NCBI RefSeq assembly: GCF_030867145.1
Contig: NC_134433.1
Coordinates: 13,281,216 to 13,345,215 of the forward strand
Source: Opisthocomus hoazin
Taxonomy: Eukaryota > Chordata > Aves > Opisthocomiformes > Opisthocomidae
Direction of reading: 5' to 3'
DNA length: 64,000 bases
The notes below the pieces were generated by a model. That model searched no databases and was not told the DNA's origin. It saw only the letters and a program-made list of their open reading frames with translations. Below are positions 1 to 11,100 of the stretch, in pieces (within the stretch, counting starts at the first letter, position 1; each line of letters opens with the position of its first letter). The translations under genes were made by a program, and so were the position numbers.

Positions 1-3000
1 CTCCTGCAGAAGGTGAGACCCCCGCCAAGCTCCCGCGGCACCCCGCGCCCGCCCCCCGCTGCCCCACCTGCCTCTTCCTCCCCAGGATGAGCCGGTGCCT
101 CTGGCCTTCTTCGTCCACGATGCCGAGATCGTGGCGTCGCTGGAGAAGACCCTGGCGGGGCAGAGCGTGGAGACAGAGAAGGTCCTGGACATCATCTACC
201 AGCCGCAGGCGGTGTTCCGGGTGCGGGCGGTGACCCGCTGCACCAGCTCCCTGGAGGGACACACCGAGGCCGTCATCTCGGTGGCCTTCAGCCCCACCGG
301 AAAGTACGAGGGTCTGGCAGCGGGTGGGGGGCTCGGGACGAGGCAGCGGCTGCTGTGTCGCCCACCCTGGGCGCACCGCGCTGAGCTGGGTACTTCCTCC
401 TCTCCCAGGTACCTGGCGAGCGGCTCTGGAGACACCACCGTCCGCTTCTGGGACCTCAGCACGGAGACGCCACAGTTCACGGCCAAAGGTGGGTGCAGGG
501 GGGGTCCCGGGAGGGCAGGGACCCCCCCCTGCTCGGGGGAACACGCAGAGGAGCCTGGGTGCTGCCTGAGCCGTTTGGGCTGGGGCCGTGGCTCAGGGAG
601 GGAATTGTTCTCTGACTAACGACGGGGGGGAGGAGGGTCTGGCCAGGAGGAGCACGGAGGGTTCCCCCCACCCCAGCCCTGCGGCAGGGTGGCTGCGTGC
701 GGGGACGGCGGGGACAGGTGGTCACAGCTCTCCACTCACACCCGCCCCTGCTCTCTCGGCCAGGTCACCGGCACTGGGTGCTCAGCATCGCCTGGTCGCC
801 CGACGGCAAGAAGCTGGCCTCGGGCTGCAAGAACAGCCAGGTACGCCTTGGCTCCCGGCTCCCTCGGCGCGGGGCCAGGAGCCTGACAGCCGCGCTGGGG
901 GGGGGGTCTGTGGGGCCTGGAGACCCTCTGTGGCCCTGGCAAAGGGGCTGGGAGGGATTAGGTGCGAAGAGTAGTTTTTTTCCAGGGTGTATCTGGTTGT
1001 CCTGAGCGGGATTCCCGTTCCCCAGAGGAGCTGTGCACGGGGATGCATCGCAGTAGCTGCGAGCGGCGTCTCCGAGCTCAGTGCTGGGCAGGGCTGTGGC
1101 TTTGTCGCCTTCGCAGACCTCTCGCCGCTGAGCCCTGCTGCCTTGTGGCAGACGCTGCTCCCTCTGCGCAGGAGAGAGTCCAGGCCTTGGACGCGGTCCT
1201 TGGCAGACGGCTCTGTCATGAGGAAGGTGTCTGGAGCAAGAAAGGGCATCACCCAGCCAAGGCAGGGCTGCTCTTTGCGTGACCCAGACGTGCAGCGGCA
1301 GCTTGTTTCGCGGCGCTCCCGCTCAGACACAGCCAAATTCCCTCTTACAGGAGTGCGAAGGGGGCCCTGCCCTGGCGGTGGGGCCAAACGTGTGCACTTC
1401 AGGTGCGTGCAGAGATACCTGGGGGACGAGAGCACTCGGGGGCAATTAAAAGTGAGTCAGGAACTTGCTGAGCTGCAGCGGGGCCATCACTTGTCTGACC
1501 TTCAGACAGTCCGGGAGCAATGAGAGCGGCCGCGGAGCTGCCGAGCGTTGCTGTCCCGTGCTCGGTTTCTGAGCGGCCGCTCCGTGAGGCCGCTGTGATG
1601 CCAGCCCCAAGGGAACGGGCCAGGCCGGGGGTTTCTGGCCTGGCTTGGGGCAGTGCTGGCTTTAATCTGATCAAGGGAGTCATCTGTCCGCTGTTTCTCC
1701 CAGGCTCTTAAGTAGGAGATGACTAATGCCTTGGCTCCTTGGATGAACATTTATATAGAGAGAAAAAACAAGAGAAAACCAGCATGTGTCCCACCCACAG
1801 AATCCGATAATAAGTAGCATTTAGCGCGCTCTGGCTTTCATCGCGCACTGCAAACACTCACAAACTCTCTGGCACAGCGTGTCAAAGGCTCAGGCTGGCT
1901 TTTTGGAGACCTGGATTGGGTTTGTTTTGAGGCAGATATTTTTGTAGCAGTGGCGTTTTAGGCAGAGAGGAAGGTGATCAGGTCTCATGCTTCGCCATGT
2001 CAGCTGATTGCAGCAGGGATCTGGAAAGGCATCCGACCCTCCTGTCCCCGGCCCTTTCTGCTCCCTGCTTCTGCCAATGTAAATGCGACCCCAAGGACAC
2101 CTATGCTTTCTAAATGGAGCCCGAACGTCCCTGGGATTCACATGATGTGCGTGGCCTGACGTGACCCTCTTGCTTCCCCTCTTGGACAGATATTTCTCTG
2201 GGACCCAGCCACTGGCAATCAGATCGGCCGGGTGCTCGCCGGCCACTCCAAATGGATCACGTGTCTGTGCTGGGAACCGCTCCACATGTAAGTGAAGAGC
2301 CAGCCCAGCCCGTCCTCTTTGCTCGTACAGAAAAGAGCGGCCTGGCCTGCAGGGCACTGCTTCTGTGTGCCTTTCTCCCATTGCGGGAGAAGGGGTGCGT
2401 GCAGGGGTGCGCAGAAGGGGTCTGTGCAGGAGAACGGCCCCTGAGGTGGGCCGGGAAAAATCCATGTACCTCTGATCCCGGGGTCGCAGCCGCTGCTCAC
2501 AGTCCCTGTGAGGTTGCTGGGGAAGCTGCTGCCAGGCTGTGCTGCTTCTGCCCCATACGAAAGACGCACTGGCCTACGGAGAGCAATGTTTTTGTGGTGC
2601 TGGGCGAACGTTTGGTGTGCTGAGCTGGGAGCAGGAAAGCCTGCCTGCCTGCCTGGTGCCCGAGCTCCAGCTCTGCAGAGTGCCCTCCTGCTCTCCTGCG
2701 TCCCGGTTGCCTCTGTCATCTGGTTGATTTGTGGTCAGGGCTGATTATCTGTGCAGCCCCCTTATCCCTTCGATCAGCTGAAGCTCTCTCTGGGAGAGGG
2801 GGGCGGAGGGGGGCAGTTGTAGTCAATAATCAAAGACATTATAGAAAGAAATAAATAAAAAGGAAGAAAAAGGGCCCCTTCAGAGCAGAGCCCTGCAGAT
2901 TGAATTTACCAGTAGTAAACTCCAGCTATTTGCAAACAATTAAGTGGATTAGGAAAAACTGATTATAAAGGAGGATGAGAAAATGGAGAGGAGGGAGCTG

Positions 3001-6000
3001 ACCCTGCCGGGGCTCCACTTCTCTGTCTGCAGCCAGCTGTGCTCCTCGCTCAGTTCCTGCACAACAGGAGGGGCCGTGCTCTTCCTCACTGCTGCTGGTG
3101 CCAGGGACCCCTTTTCTTTGACACTGAAACCGTGTTGGGTGGTAAAGATGCTGTGCAAAGGACAGAGGGCTGTGGCCAGCTGCTTCCAGATGTGTTAAAT
3201 TCGCCCCCCTGAGCCACATGGATGGACATGGCTGCTTTCAGCGCCGCCAGCGCAGCAGCACTCTGTCTGCAGGCCGGCACGTTTCCTGCCGGAGATGAAG
3301 CACGGCGTAGGCAGGGGAGCATTCGACGAGTTCCCCGTGCTGCCAGGCTGTGCTGCCTGTGTGAGGCAGACCGATCCCCCTGCCCAGGGCTCTCCCCTGG
3401 TGCCAGTTTGTGGTCCCCTCATTAGCCAGCGGGTTAAAGCTGCCTCCTGTGAAAACAAGGTCATTGCCAAGGGCTCAGGTGCCAGGTTTACCCTGGATCG
3501 ATGCCTCCAGTCTGCAGCCTGGGAGTTGGTTTGGAGGGAAGCATTTGTCTGCCTCTCCCCCGCCTTGTGGGATGTTGTTCTCTGTAGGTCAGCGCTCTTC
3601 CCCTGCCCGGCCGCTCTCTGATCTTAAGCCAAAAGAGAAATTTGTCTTTTTTTTATTGACCTCTGGACCCTTGAATCCTCTGAGGCTGATGGGGGAAGAG
3701 ATTGGTGGAGGAGCTGTGTGCAATGCACAAATGGATCTTCTTTTTGCCCAGAAACCCGGAGTGCCGCTACCTGGCAAGTGCCTCCAAGGATGGCAGCGTC
3801 CGCATCTGGGACACGCTGATGGGCAGGTGTGACAAAATCCTGACGAGCCACACACAGTCAGTGACGTGTTTGAAGTGGGGGGGCGATGGCTTGCTCTACT
3901 CCTCCTCCCAGGACAGGACCATCAAAGTCTGGAGGAGCCAGGACGTAAGTGAGGCGGGCAGCCCTGCGGCTGCTGGCGAAGGGGGCTGGACACGCTGTGT
4001 TGTAGCTTCGTCTGCTCTTCCTGGCACAGATTGTGCCCTGGAAGATGGAGGTGCAGAGTGGGTGCTGTATCCTCTGGACCTGTCAGAGCCTGTTGCTTGA
4101 CACCATTTGGAAGGGGTAGCTGTTGTGCAATGTTTTAATCTCTAAAAGCATAAAATGGGACTCAAAGCTGGAAACATCCCTGGAGCGACCTGTGCTGGTG
4201 GGTTCCTTGCAAGGCCCTGCAGGAAACTGGTTCCTGAAGCTCAACAGTGTTGTTTCTTCCCTGCTAAGCCTGGCCACAGTCCCATCTGCAGCTTAGGGAA
4301 GAGGGTTTGGAAAGTTTAGGGTTGGTCCTTGCAGCCCTGTGGGTCTGGTGTGTCCGGCGCAGCCTGGCTCTGTCCTGCCCATCCTTCTCTGAGCAGGTGG
4401 CTTTGCTTCCAGGGGGTCCTCTGCCGCACCTTGCAGGGCCACGCTCACTGGGTGAACACCATGGCCCTTAGCACTGACTACGTTCTCCGCACTGGTGCCT
4501 TCGAACCTGCGGAAGCCACCATCAACCCCCAGGACATGAGCGGCTCCTGTAAGTGCAGCACCCGCGTTGTAGGCTGGGGGAGGCGGTGGGGAGGATAGGG
4601 AGGAGACCTGATGTCTCTCCATAATGCTGCCACGAGCCAAAGCAATCTTGAGAGCTGAGAGCAGGTCCTGTGCTGGTGCTGGGCATGCTGGCAGCCGTGA
4701 TCTTCCTTGCCCATGCACAGGGTCGAGTGGTCTGAGGGATGGGAAGGCCACTCTGTTTTCACGGGCTTTTGCTCCCAGTATCACCCCTGGCAAAGAGAAG
4801 GTGGGTGAGCAGTCACAGATGCATCTGCTTGGCCCACGGAGCCAGGATTGGAATTGGCATCACAGGGTTATAAAGTTTCCTTTCACCTAAGGATTGCAAA
4901 TCTCTATTTCCCTCTCCCTTTCCCTCTTTCAGTGATGGAACTGAAGGAAAAGGCACAGCAGAGGTATGACCAAGTCAGGGTAAGTCCCTTTTGTCCCCGC
5001 TGTCATTTCTAACACTGTTCCTGGTGAAAGCAGTAAACGTGCACAGCTGGCTGTTGACCCCAACACTGGTGTGCTTCCATGCTCTCCACACCTGGCTTGT
5101 GCAAGACTTGGGCTCTTTCATCCCTTTCTCAGGGCCAGGAACCAGAAAGGCTCGTCTCGGGGTCAGATGATTTCACGCTGTTTCTTTGGAGACCAGCAGA
5201 AGACAAGAAGCCACTGGAAAGAATGATGGGCCACCAGGCACTGATTAACCAAGTCCTCTTCTCGCCAGACACCCGGATAATAGCTAGTGCTTCCTTTGAC
5301 AAGTCCATAAAGCTCTGGGATGGTAGGACAGGAAAGTGAGTTGGTTTGTTCAGTTACAGAGATGGTGCTCGTGTGGGGTCTGCCTGTCATGCACAGGTTA
5401 CGCAGAGATGGGCCCCAGCGTCATTGCCAGCAGCTCCCTGGTGCGTTCAGCATCTCTGTAGCCTGAACTCATGCAAAGTAATTCTGGTGTCTCTGTCTCT
5501 CTCTGCCCTTGGGAAGTCCCTTGTCCGGCTTTGCTTGTGTTACAGGGTCTGTGCTTGGTGGGTGTGTGTAACCCTGCTGTCACCCAGCCCCAGCACTGCC
5601 TGGCACATGCTGCCTGCTGCAGGGTCAGTTCTCCGGGGCAGGCGCAGCTGCGGTGGGGTGGGACGTTCCGCTCGGCTGGTCCCCTGAAGACATGTGCATT
5701 GCACACTGCAGGCTGACCCAGTTTAAACAGTTCCTGTGCCAGAGAACAGCTTTTTCCGGACAATGAAAATTCTTGTAGTTACAAGTGGTGCGGATGGCGT
5801 TTGGATGCTCTTGTAGTCAGGTTTTAACCTTCAGCTAGAGTACTGGTGAGATCCCTGGGGCAGCAGTCCATCCCTGTAAATCAGTCTCTATACTGATAAG
5901 CTTGGGTTTCATAATTTTAACGGTCCTTCTAAATCCAGGCTGCTCACCCAGAGAGAGGAAGGACACATCTGTACAGTAAGGCTGTAGCATTGCCTTCTGG

Positions 6001-7101
6001 ATAAGGGTTTTTGGCAGAGGAACTGAGATGAAGAGCTGCCCTCTAGAAGGCTCTGAGCCCACCTGGGAGGGTTTGTAGACAGACTGAACCACCTCTGGAC
6101 TCTGTAAAGCAATTGACTGCCTTGTGTGTGCTGGCTTGAGGTGTGCTGTGCTTCCCATGACAGTGCTTGCTTGCTCGCAGCTGGAGAAGAAACATGAAGG
6201 CTGGGCAAGGGCACGTTTGGAACAAACCTAGCTGCCTGCTTTTCTAACAGCTTCTTTGTGCCTCCTCCACACCAGGTACCTGACGTCGCTGAGAGGACAT
6301 GTCTCGGCTGTGTATCAGATCGCCTGGTCAGCCGACAGCCGCTTGCTGGTGAGCGGGAGCAGTGACAGCACGCTGAAGGTCTGGGATGCCAAGATGAAGA
6401 AACTGGCCATCGATCTCCCTGGCCACGCGGACGAGGTGAGGTGTCTGTTCGAGCCGAGGAGTTTGAGAGAGGCAGAAGTGATGACGGCTCTCAGCAGAGA
6501 TAACTGTGTCTTTCCCTAATGCTAGGTGTATGCGACGGATTGGAGCCCGGACGGACAGAGGGTAGCGAGTGGAGGGAAGGATAAGTGTTTGCGGATGTGA
6601 GTAAGCTATTGTCTGTCCATAGAGGATGTTGCAGCTTCTCCATGTGTCCTTCAGACTGCAAGTCTCCTTGCAGAGACCTGCATGGTTAGGGCATGGTCTC
6701 TCCTTGCAGAGACCGTGACACTGGGCCAGATTTCAGCCTGGAGGCCTGACCTCCCTCAGGGCAGGAACTGCTGCTGTCCCCTGGGGGATGACTAGAAAGC
6801 AGAGTCCCTCCAACTGAGCAGTCAGTGGTGAAATTTGACTCAGATGTTTTGGCTCCTGGAGAAGGAAGGCACAGTTGTACCAGTCGTTCAGACTCTTCCT
6901 TGCTTGCCTTCCTCCGTCTCCCAGTTATGCAGACAGACAAATTCCCGTAAGCTGGCTGCCATTTGATCATGGCTGATAAAGGAACCTGGTTCCCAGGCTC
7001 CGCTGTGCTGCTCTCGTACGGTACCTCTGGGCTGTGTGGCAGCGCCGGTGCTGCACCGCAGGGACGCAGCAGCTCTTTTCATTTGCAGATGGCGTCGATA
7101 G
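1..7101 (+). CDS. NLE1: NLE1, notchless homolog 1 (5' end outside window)
   Basis: WD40 protein required for late 60S ribosomal subunit assembly (yeast Rsa4), where its N-terminal UBL-like NLE domain contacts the MIDAS domain of the AAA ATPase MDN1/Rea1; also described as a Notch modulator. Exons seen: 1-12, 86-303, 409-488, 764-840, 2190-2287, 3752-3944, 4413-4548, 4933-4979, 5133-5335, 6276-6435, 6526-6596, 7089-7101. All introns are GT-AG and the joined exons give 435 codons plus stop without a break. The first exons carry the end of the NLE domain ([12 protein letters not shown]), then eight or so WD40 blades follow, with blade ends such as VRFWD, VRIWD, IKVW, LFLW and IKLWD. The protein ends LRIWRR, as in mammals, using a 13-nt terminal coding segment. 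About 50 N-terminal residues of the roughly 485-residue family length are missing because the window begins inside an exon. The identification is firm; the exact blade count is not resolved. Confidence 0.96.
841..2189 (+). other. NLE1 intron between WD40 exons (no gene seen)
   Basis: This 1.35-kb intron starts with gtacgc and ends in a short pyrimidine tract followed by ACAG. It is GC-rich at its 5' end and becomes AT-rich between about 1690 and 1960. Open frames in it are short and match nothing I recognise. No repeat or RNA gene is evident. Confidence 0.7.
2288..3751 (+). other. NLE1 intron with AT-rich islet (no gene seen)
   Basis: This 1.46-kb intron separates the exon ending in the codon for His-Ile (codon split ATA across the junction) from the exon starting NPECRY. 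Between about 2740 and 2960 the base composition switches sharply to A-rich, with GATA-type cores (TTATCT) and runs of AAATAAA, inside otherwise GC-rich DNA. Such islets can be cis-regulatory elements, but nothing here proves that. No coding exon is supported. Confidence 0.6.
6597..7088 (+). other. Last NLE1 intron, hiding an in-frame stop at its donor
   Basis: The donor GTGAGT lies directly after CGGAT, so reading through gives the codons CGG ATG TGA and a premature stop at 6598-6600. Splicing to TTTGCAG at 7082-7088 joins AT to A TGG CGT CGA TAG and restores the conserved IWRR ending. A gene caller that stops at the TGA would truncate the protein by three residues and change one. Confidence 0.9.
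6663..6714 (+). repeat. Duplicated 16-mer, each copy able to form a hairpin
   Basis: The 16-mer tctccttgcagagacc occurs at 6663-6678 and again at 6699-6714, a 36-nt period, inside the last NLE1 intron. Each copy is flanked so that GTCTC can pair with GAGAC across a 6-nt to 8-nt loop (the second copy extends this to GGTCTC/GAGACC). It is a local direct duplication; function unknown. Confidence 0.8.
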
Positions 7102-8180
7102 GAGCAGCAACGCGAAGCCACCGGTCCTGTCCTAAGCTGGCCTGCCCGTCGGCGCAGTCTGCCTGGGAGATGTGCGAGGTGATGGATGGTAGAGGCCAAG
7201 CCGAGCACGACTCCCTATTCCTGTTGGCTGCTCTCCCTCATGGACTCTTTCCTTATATTTATTTAAGGAAATTTTAATTCCAGTTCTTATTAAGTGCTGT
7301 TCTTTGCAGAATGATTTCCTCTGAACATTACAGGAGGGAGATCTCGTCTGCCTCCATCGCAACTGGCTTTTTATTGAAATTTCAGCCTCACAGTGGCCGG
7401 CTGCCTCGAAGGGGGCAAGCGAAGGGTGGGGGCAGCTCATGCCCTTGCTGTGTGAAGAATCACGCAGGGAAAAGGCTTTCAGTGGGAAGAGAAAGGGTTG
7501 TCCTTGTGTTGACTTGGAGAGGAAGGGGAAAATCCAGCACATCATTACATTGCAGAATTGTGCTCAGCTACAGGCCTGGGACAAAGATCTGCTGAGAACA
7601 AGGTCTCGGGGCTTCTCGTTATTCCAGTAAGGTTTTGCCTTTCCACTCAGCTCATTTCCCTGTGGGCTGTGCTGAGCATTATCTGTTAGTGATCCTCCGC
7701 ACCCGCAGCAGATAACTCATTCGCTCATCCGTTCAGGGTGCAACAGGCATGGACTTCAAACAACTGCTAGAGCTGTGCTGAGTTCTCAGGTCTCAGTGGC
7801 TCTTGGAAATGGGGAAATGAGGCACCCGTGCCTCTGGACAGGGGGGAGAGCACCCATTTCCCATCCACTGCCAGCTCAGGGGAAGGGAGGAAGGAAGGAA
7901 GGGGTGGGAAAGGGGAAGAATGGAGCAGGCATTTTGGGTGCTGTCTGTCCCTTGCCTTGGATACGTGGTGACAGCAGGGCTGGGGCTGTCACAGTAAATC
8001 GCAAAACTTCCATTGCACAGAGTTTGCTCCTTCTGGAATTTCTCAAGTGCATTTACTTGCCCAGTGGGTGAGAGGGATTCACAGTCAGTTATAGATTTGT
8101 AAGCTTGCTTATGAGCCTTTTTATAAGTCAATTCAGGCTTCCAACAATCATGAAGCAAATAAACCTGGATTTAGTGTTTA
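7102..8180 (+). other. Probable NLE1 3' UTR
   Basis: This stretch follows the NLE1 stop. No AATAAA was seen until 8158, so the 3' UTR probably extends about 1.08 kb. Open frames here are short and match no family. It contains a short GGAA repeat near 7887-7902. The extent is inferred from the poly(A) signal only; transcript data are needed to fix the end. Confidence 0.5.
8158..8163 (+). promoter_or_regulatory. Candidate NLE1 polyadenylation signal
   Basis: A canonical AATAAA hexamer is followed within about 30 nt by the T/G-rich stretch tttagtgtttatttcc, the usual arrangement for cleavage and polyadenylation. It is the first such hexamer I find downstream of the NLE1 stop. Confidence 0.5.
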
Positions 8181-11100
8181 TTTCCAGGATGCTTTATGAA
8201 ACAATGAAAATCAAGATGTGATTAATAAGGAATAGAGATTATATTGTCAGATTTAATTGCAGCAAGCTAGCGTGAAGGCCAAAACATTCTCCGTAGCTCT
8301 CATACTGCAGTTGCTACTCAGTGATTACTACAGCTTGGAACAGGAGTTTGGGTCTCAGATGCTTCCCAGCTGCAGAAGGTGCGTTGCAGGACTTTTAATC
8401 CTGCTGGCAAGACTGGTGTGGAGAATTAAGAGGGAATGGCACAGTAATGGCCATTTGCTTGTCTGCAAGTGTTCGGGTGAGCAAAAGTCTGGAACAAAGG
8501 GTTAAGTCTTTCATACTACTGAGAACAGAAATTGCGGTTCCTGTTGTTAGTATCTCTGCCAGCCAAGTCAGCAGGCTCTATCTTCATGGGATCTTTTGGG
8601 AAGAGCTCAATATCCTGTACCTGCTCTTTCATGAACGTGCTTCCTCCAGCTGGTTCTTGCTGACAGTGAAGGCCATGTTGCATCCATCTGCATAAACAAA
8701 ACCTTTCGCAATTGACCAAGGTAAATCTTGTGGGACGGGGTGATTTAGAACTGTAGCTGATAATTCGGCCTCCCCAGACCGCTGTGCCCTTGGGAAGGAG
8801 AGGAGCACGCTTGCAGCTGCCGGATCTCTGCTAACAGCTGAGAAGCCTGCCAATTTTGGAGGTTTTTGGGGTGCCTGTGCTGAGGGGAACAATCCACCTT
8901 TGGGAGTTCAGCTCTGTGTCCCCGGGTTTGACTTGCTGAAAGCGGCAGTTTCTGCAGCTCCTGGTAGTCCATGGCTCTTTCCGAGGGAAGGAGCATCGGT
9001 CTTTGCTTCCTCTCCCAAAGTGCTGCGTGGGGTCACTGTGTCCTGTTAATCCCGGGCACGTTTTGTGTTAGAAGTGGGGATGTGTCAGAGCCAGGGGACG
9101 TGATCTGCCTGCAGGGACTGGCATGGCTGTGTGTGTGTGTACATGCACCTGAAGACCACTTGCACCGACTTCCAAACCAACCCAGCCCTGCCCTTCCATC
9201 CTACCCTCTGACCGTGCTCCTAACCTAGGCTAGCTGCTGCCATCCCTTCAGACTCTGCTTCTGCAAGGTTAAGCACCAAACAGAGCCTGACTAAAACCCA
9301 CCTTCCTAATGCTGGAGCAGAAAGCTTTTCCAAAGCAAGGTGAGACCTCTCGAAGAAAGAGAGGGCCTTGCAAGTTAGTTTACACCAAAAGAAGCTATCT
9401 TGGTCTTAATCTTTCTGTGGCCTGATAGCAGGTAGATTTTGACCTACACTATGTGATGGGTTTGCACGTAGACCAAATCTTATTCTCCTATCTGAGCAGC
9501 TGCTACTATTTTTATCATTCATACAGTATTAGCTTTCATGCATGCTAAGTGCTGGCCCTGTTCCAGCTGTATTCCTAAGCAATCCCGTAACGCTCCTCCC
9601 TGTTTTATTCGAATGCGGCATTTCCCGGGCCTGGCTCTGCAGTCTCCTGCCTGCTCTCGCACGCTGGGGAAGAGCTGCTGCCCTTCGCTTCGGAGGTGGC
9701 TCCTTTTTGGCAGGAGGCGAAGCAAGCATGCAACCTCCCTCATTCTCCTGCTGATGGTGATGTGAGCTTTAATGAGCTAATTTTTAGAATTGCAGATTTG
9801 GGTCGATGGTGTTATTAATGGGGAATTCATTACTTTTTGTTAAAGGACAAATCTAGAAGGTAGGCTGGAGCTTTCTGAGTGTTTTTCCGGGAACCACATC
9901 GCTAACTGTACAAAAAACCCTACTGAAACATCTGAAATTTTCCAATGCTGTGTGATGACAACATCAGTCTCTGCTGCTGTGTTTCAATCCAGTTTCACCC
10001 AAGTTATTTGTTAAACGTACCACACAGGTATGCCTACCTCAAGGGCATTATTTTTCACTGATAATATGAGAATAATTTCAGGCATATCCCGAAAGTGTTT
10101 GTCCTGCAGAGCCCTCTGACCCCTCCTCCTTTAAAAACTGTGATAGCTCAGCTGATGCCACCATTAATTTTGTTACAAATGCCCGATGGGAGGACAGTGA
10201 TGGTAAGGACTGGGAACCATGCCAGTCCTCCAAGAAAGGTTTACCTGTCTCATAAATTCCTGGGTATGATGGAGGGAGGGAACGACAGAGACAAGAAAAT
10301 GAAGAGAGCACCCAGGGCGAAGTAGATCATTTGGGATAGCGCTGAGATGAGCAGGACAGTGCCAGACTCATGCCTTAGGGGGTTGATTTAGATACGTGAG
10401 GCTTTAACACCCTTCTGAAAACGGATCTCGGGGCTGTGTGTGCTGCTTATCCACAGAGGAGGGCCGGGCAAGTGGCGTACATGTTGTGCTCCCAGGGTCC
10501 TTGGAGCCAGGCCTTCATGTTCTACTCGACTCAGCTGATCTCTTGATTATTTTCCCAGACCAGTAATTTAACTTCATGTGCATGTTTATAGCCTGGGGAG
10601 AGATACAAGAAAAATCTTTTGATGAAAGCATACTTCTGTGTACTCGGACAAGCAACCTGGAAGGTGCTAATTCCTTACTAGATCTGGTGCTTCTGTGAGC
10701 ATGAATCCTGGCACACATCTGAGGGGCGAATTTGGCTGAAACAATGTAGTGCAGCTGCGGCAGAGCCACAAATCCATCTCCAGTGCTGTTATTCTGTATT
10801 TTCTTCACCCTGCCCCTGTAAATCAGTGGTCCTTGCTGAGCTGTAAGTCGCTGGTGGTCTCTGTCAGGGGGCTGCAGCTTTTGCACGGTATGATGTTAAA
10901 AATAAACTCAGGCCACAGTAGTCTGTGCTTTTGAAGGACCACTGCGCTCGGTTAGACATGATACTGGTGCACGCTGCCCAGCTATGCTTTTTGAGCACGC
11001 TGGGTATTTTATTGTCCTGCCGCGTGGCTTGTCAGAGCAGAACAGTGCATCCCTCCGAGTGCTGCAGGGCTGCCGCTGCCTGCCAGCACTAAATGGCAAA

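Noticed and set aside
6598-6600. In-frame TGA taken as the NLE1 stop
   Set aside because: It overlaps a strong GTGAGT donor, and the downstream segment at 7089-7101 restores the conserved IWRR terminus.
8516-8892. Antisense frames with a short LPWSIAKGF stretch recalling the fumarylacetoacetate hydrolase family
   Set aside because: Only about nine residues resemble the family; flanking residues do not continue the match in any frame.
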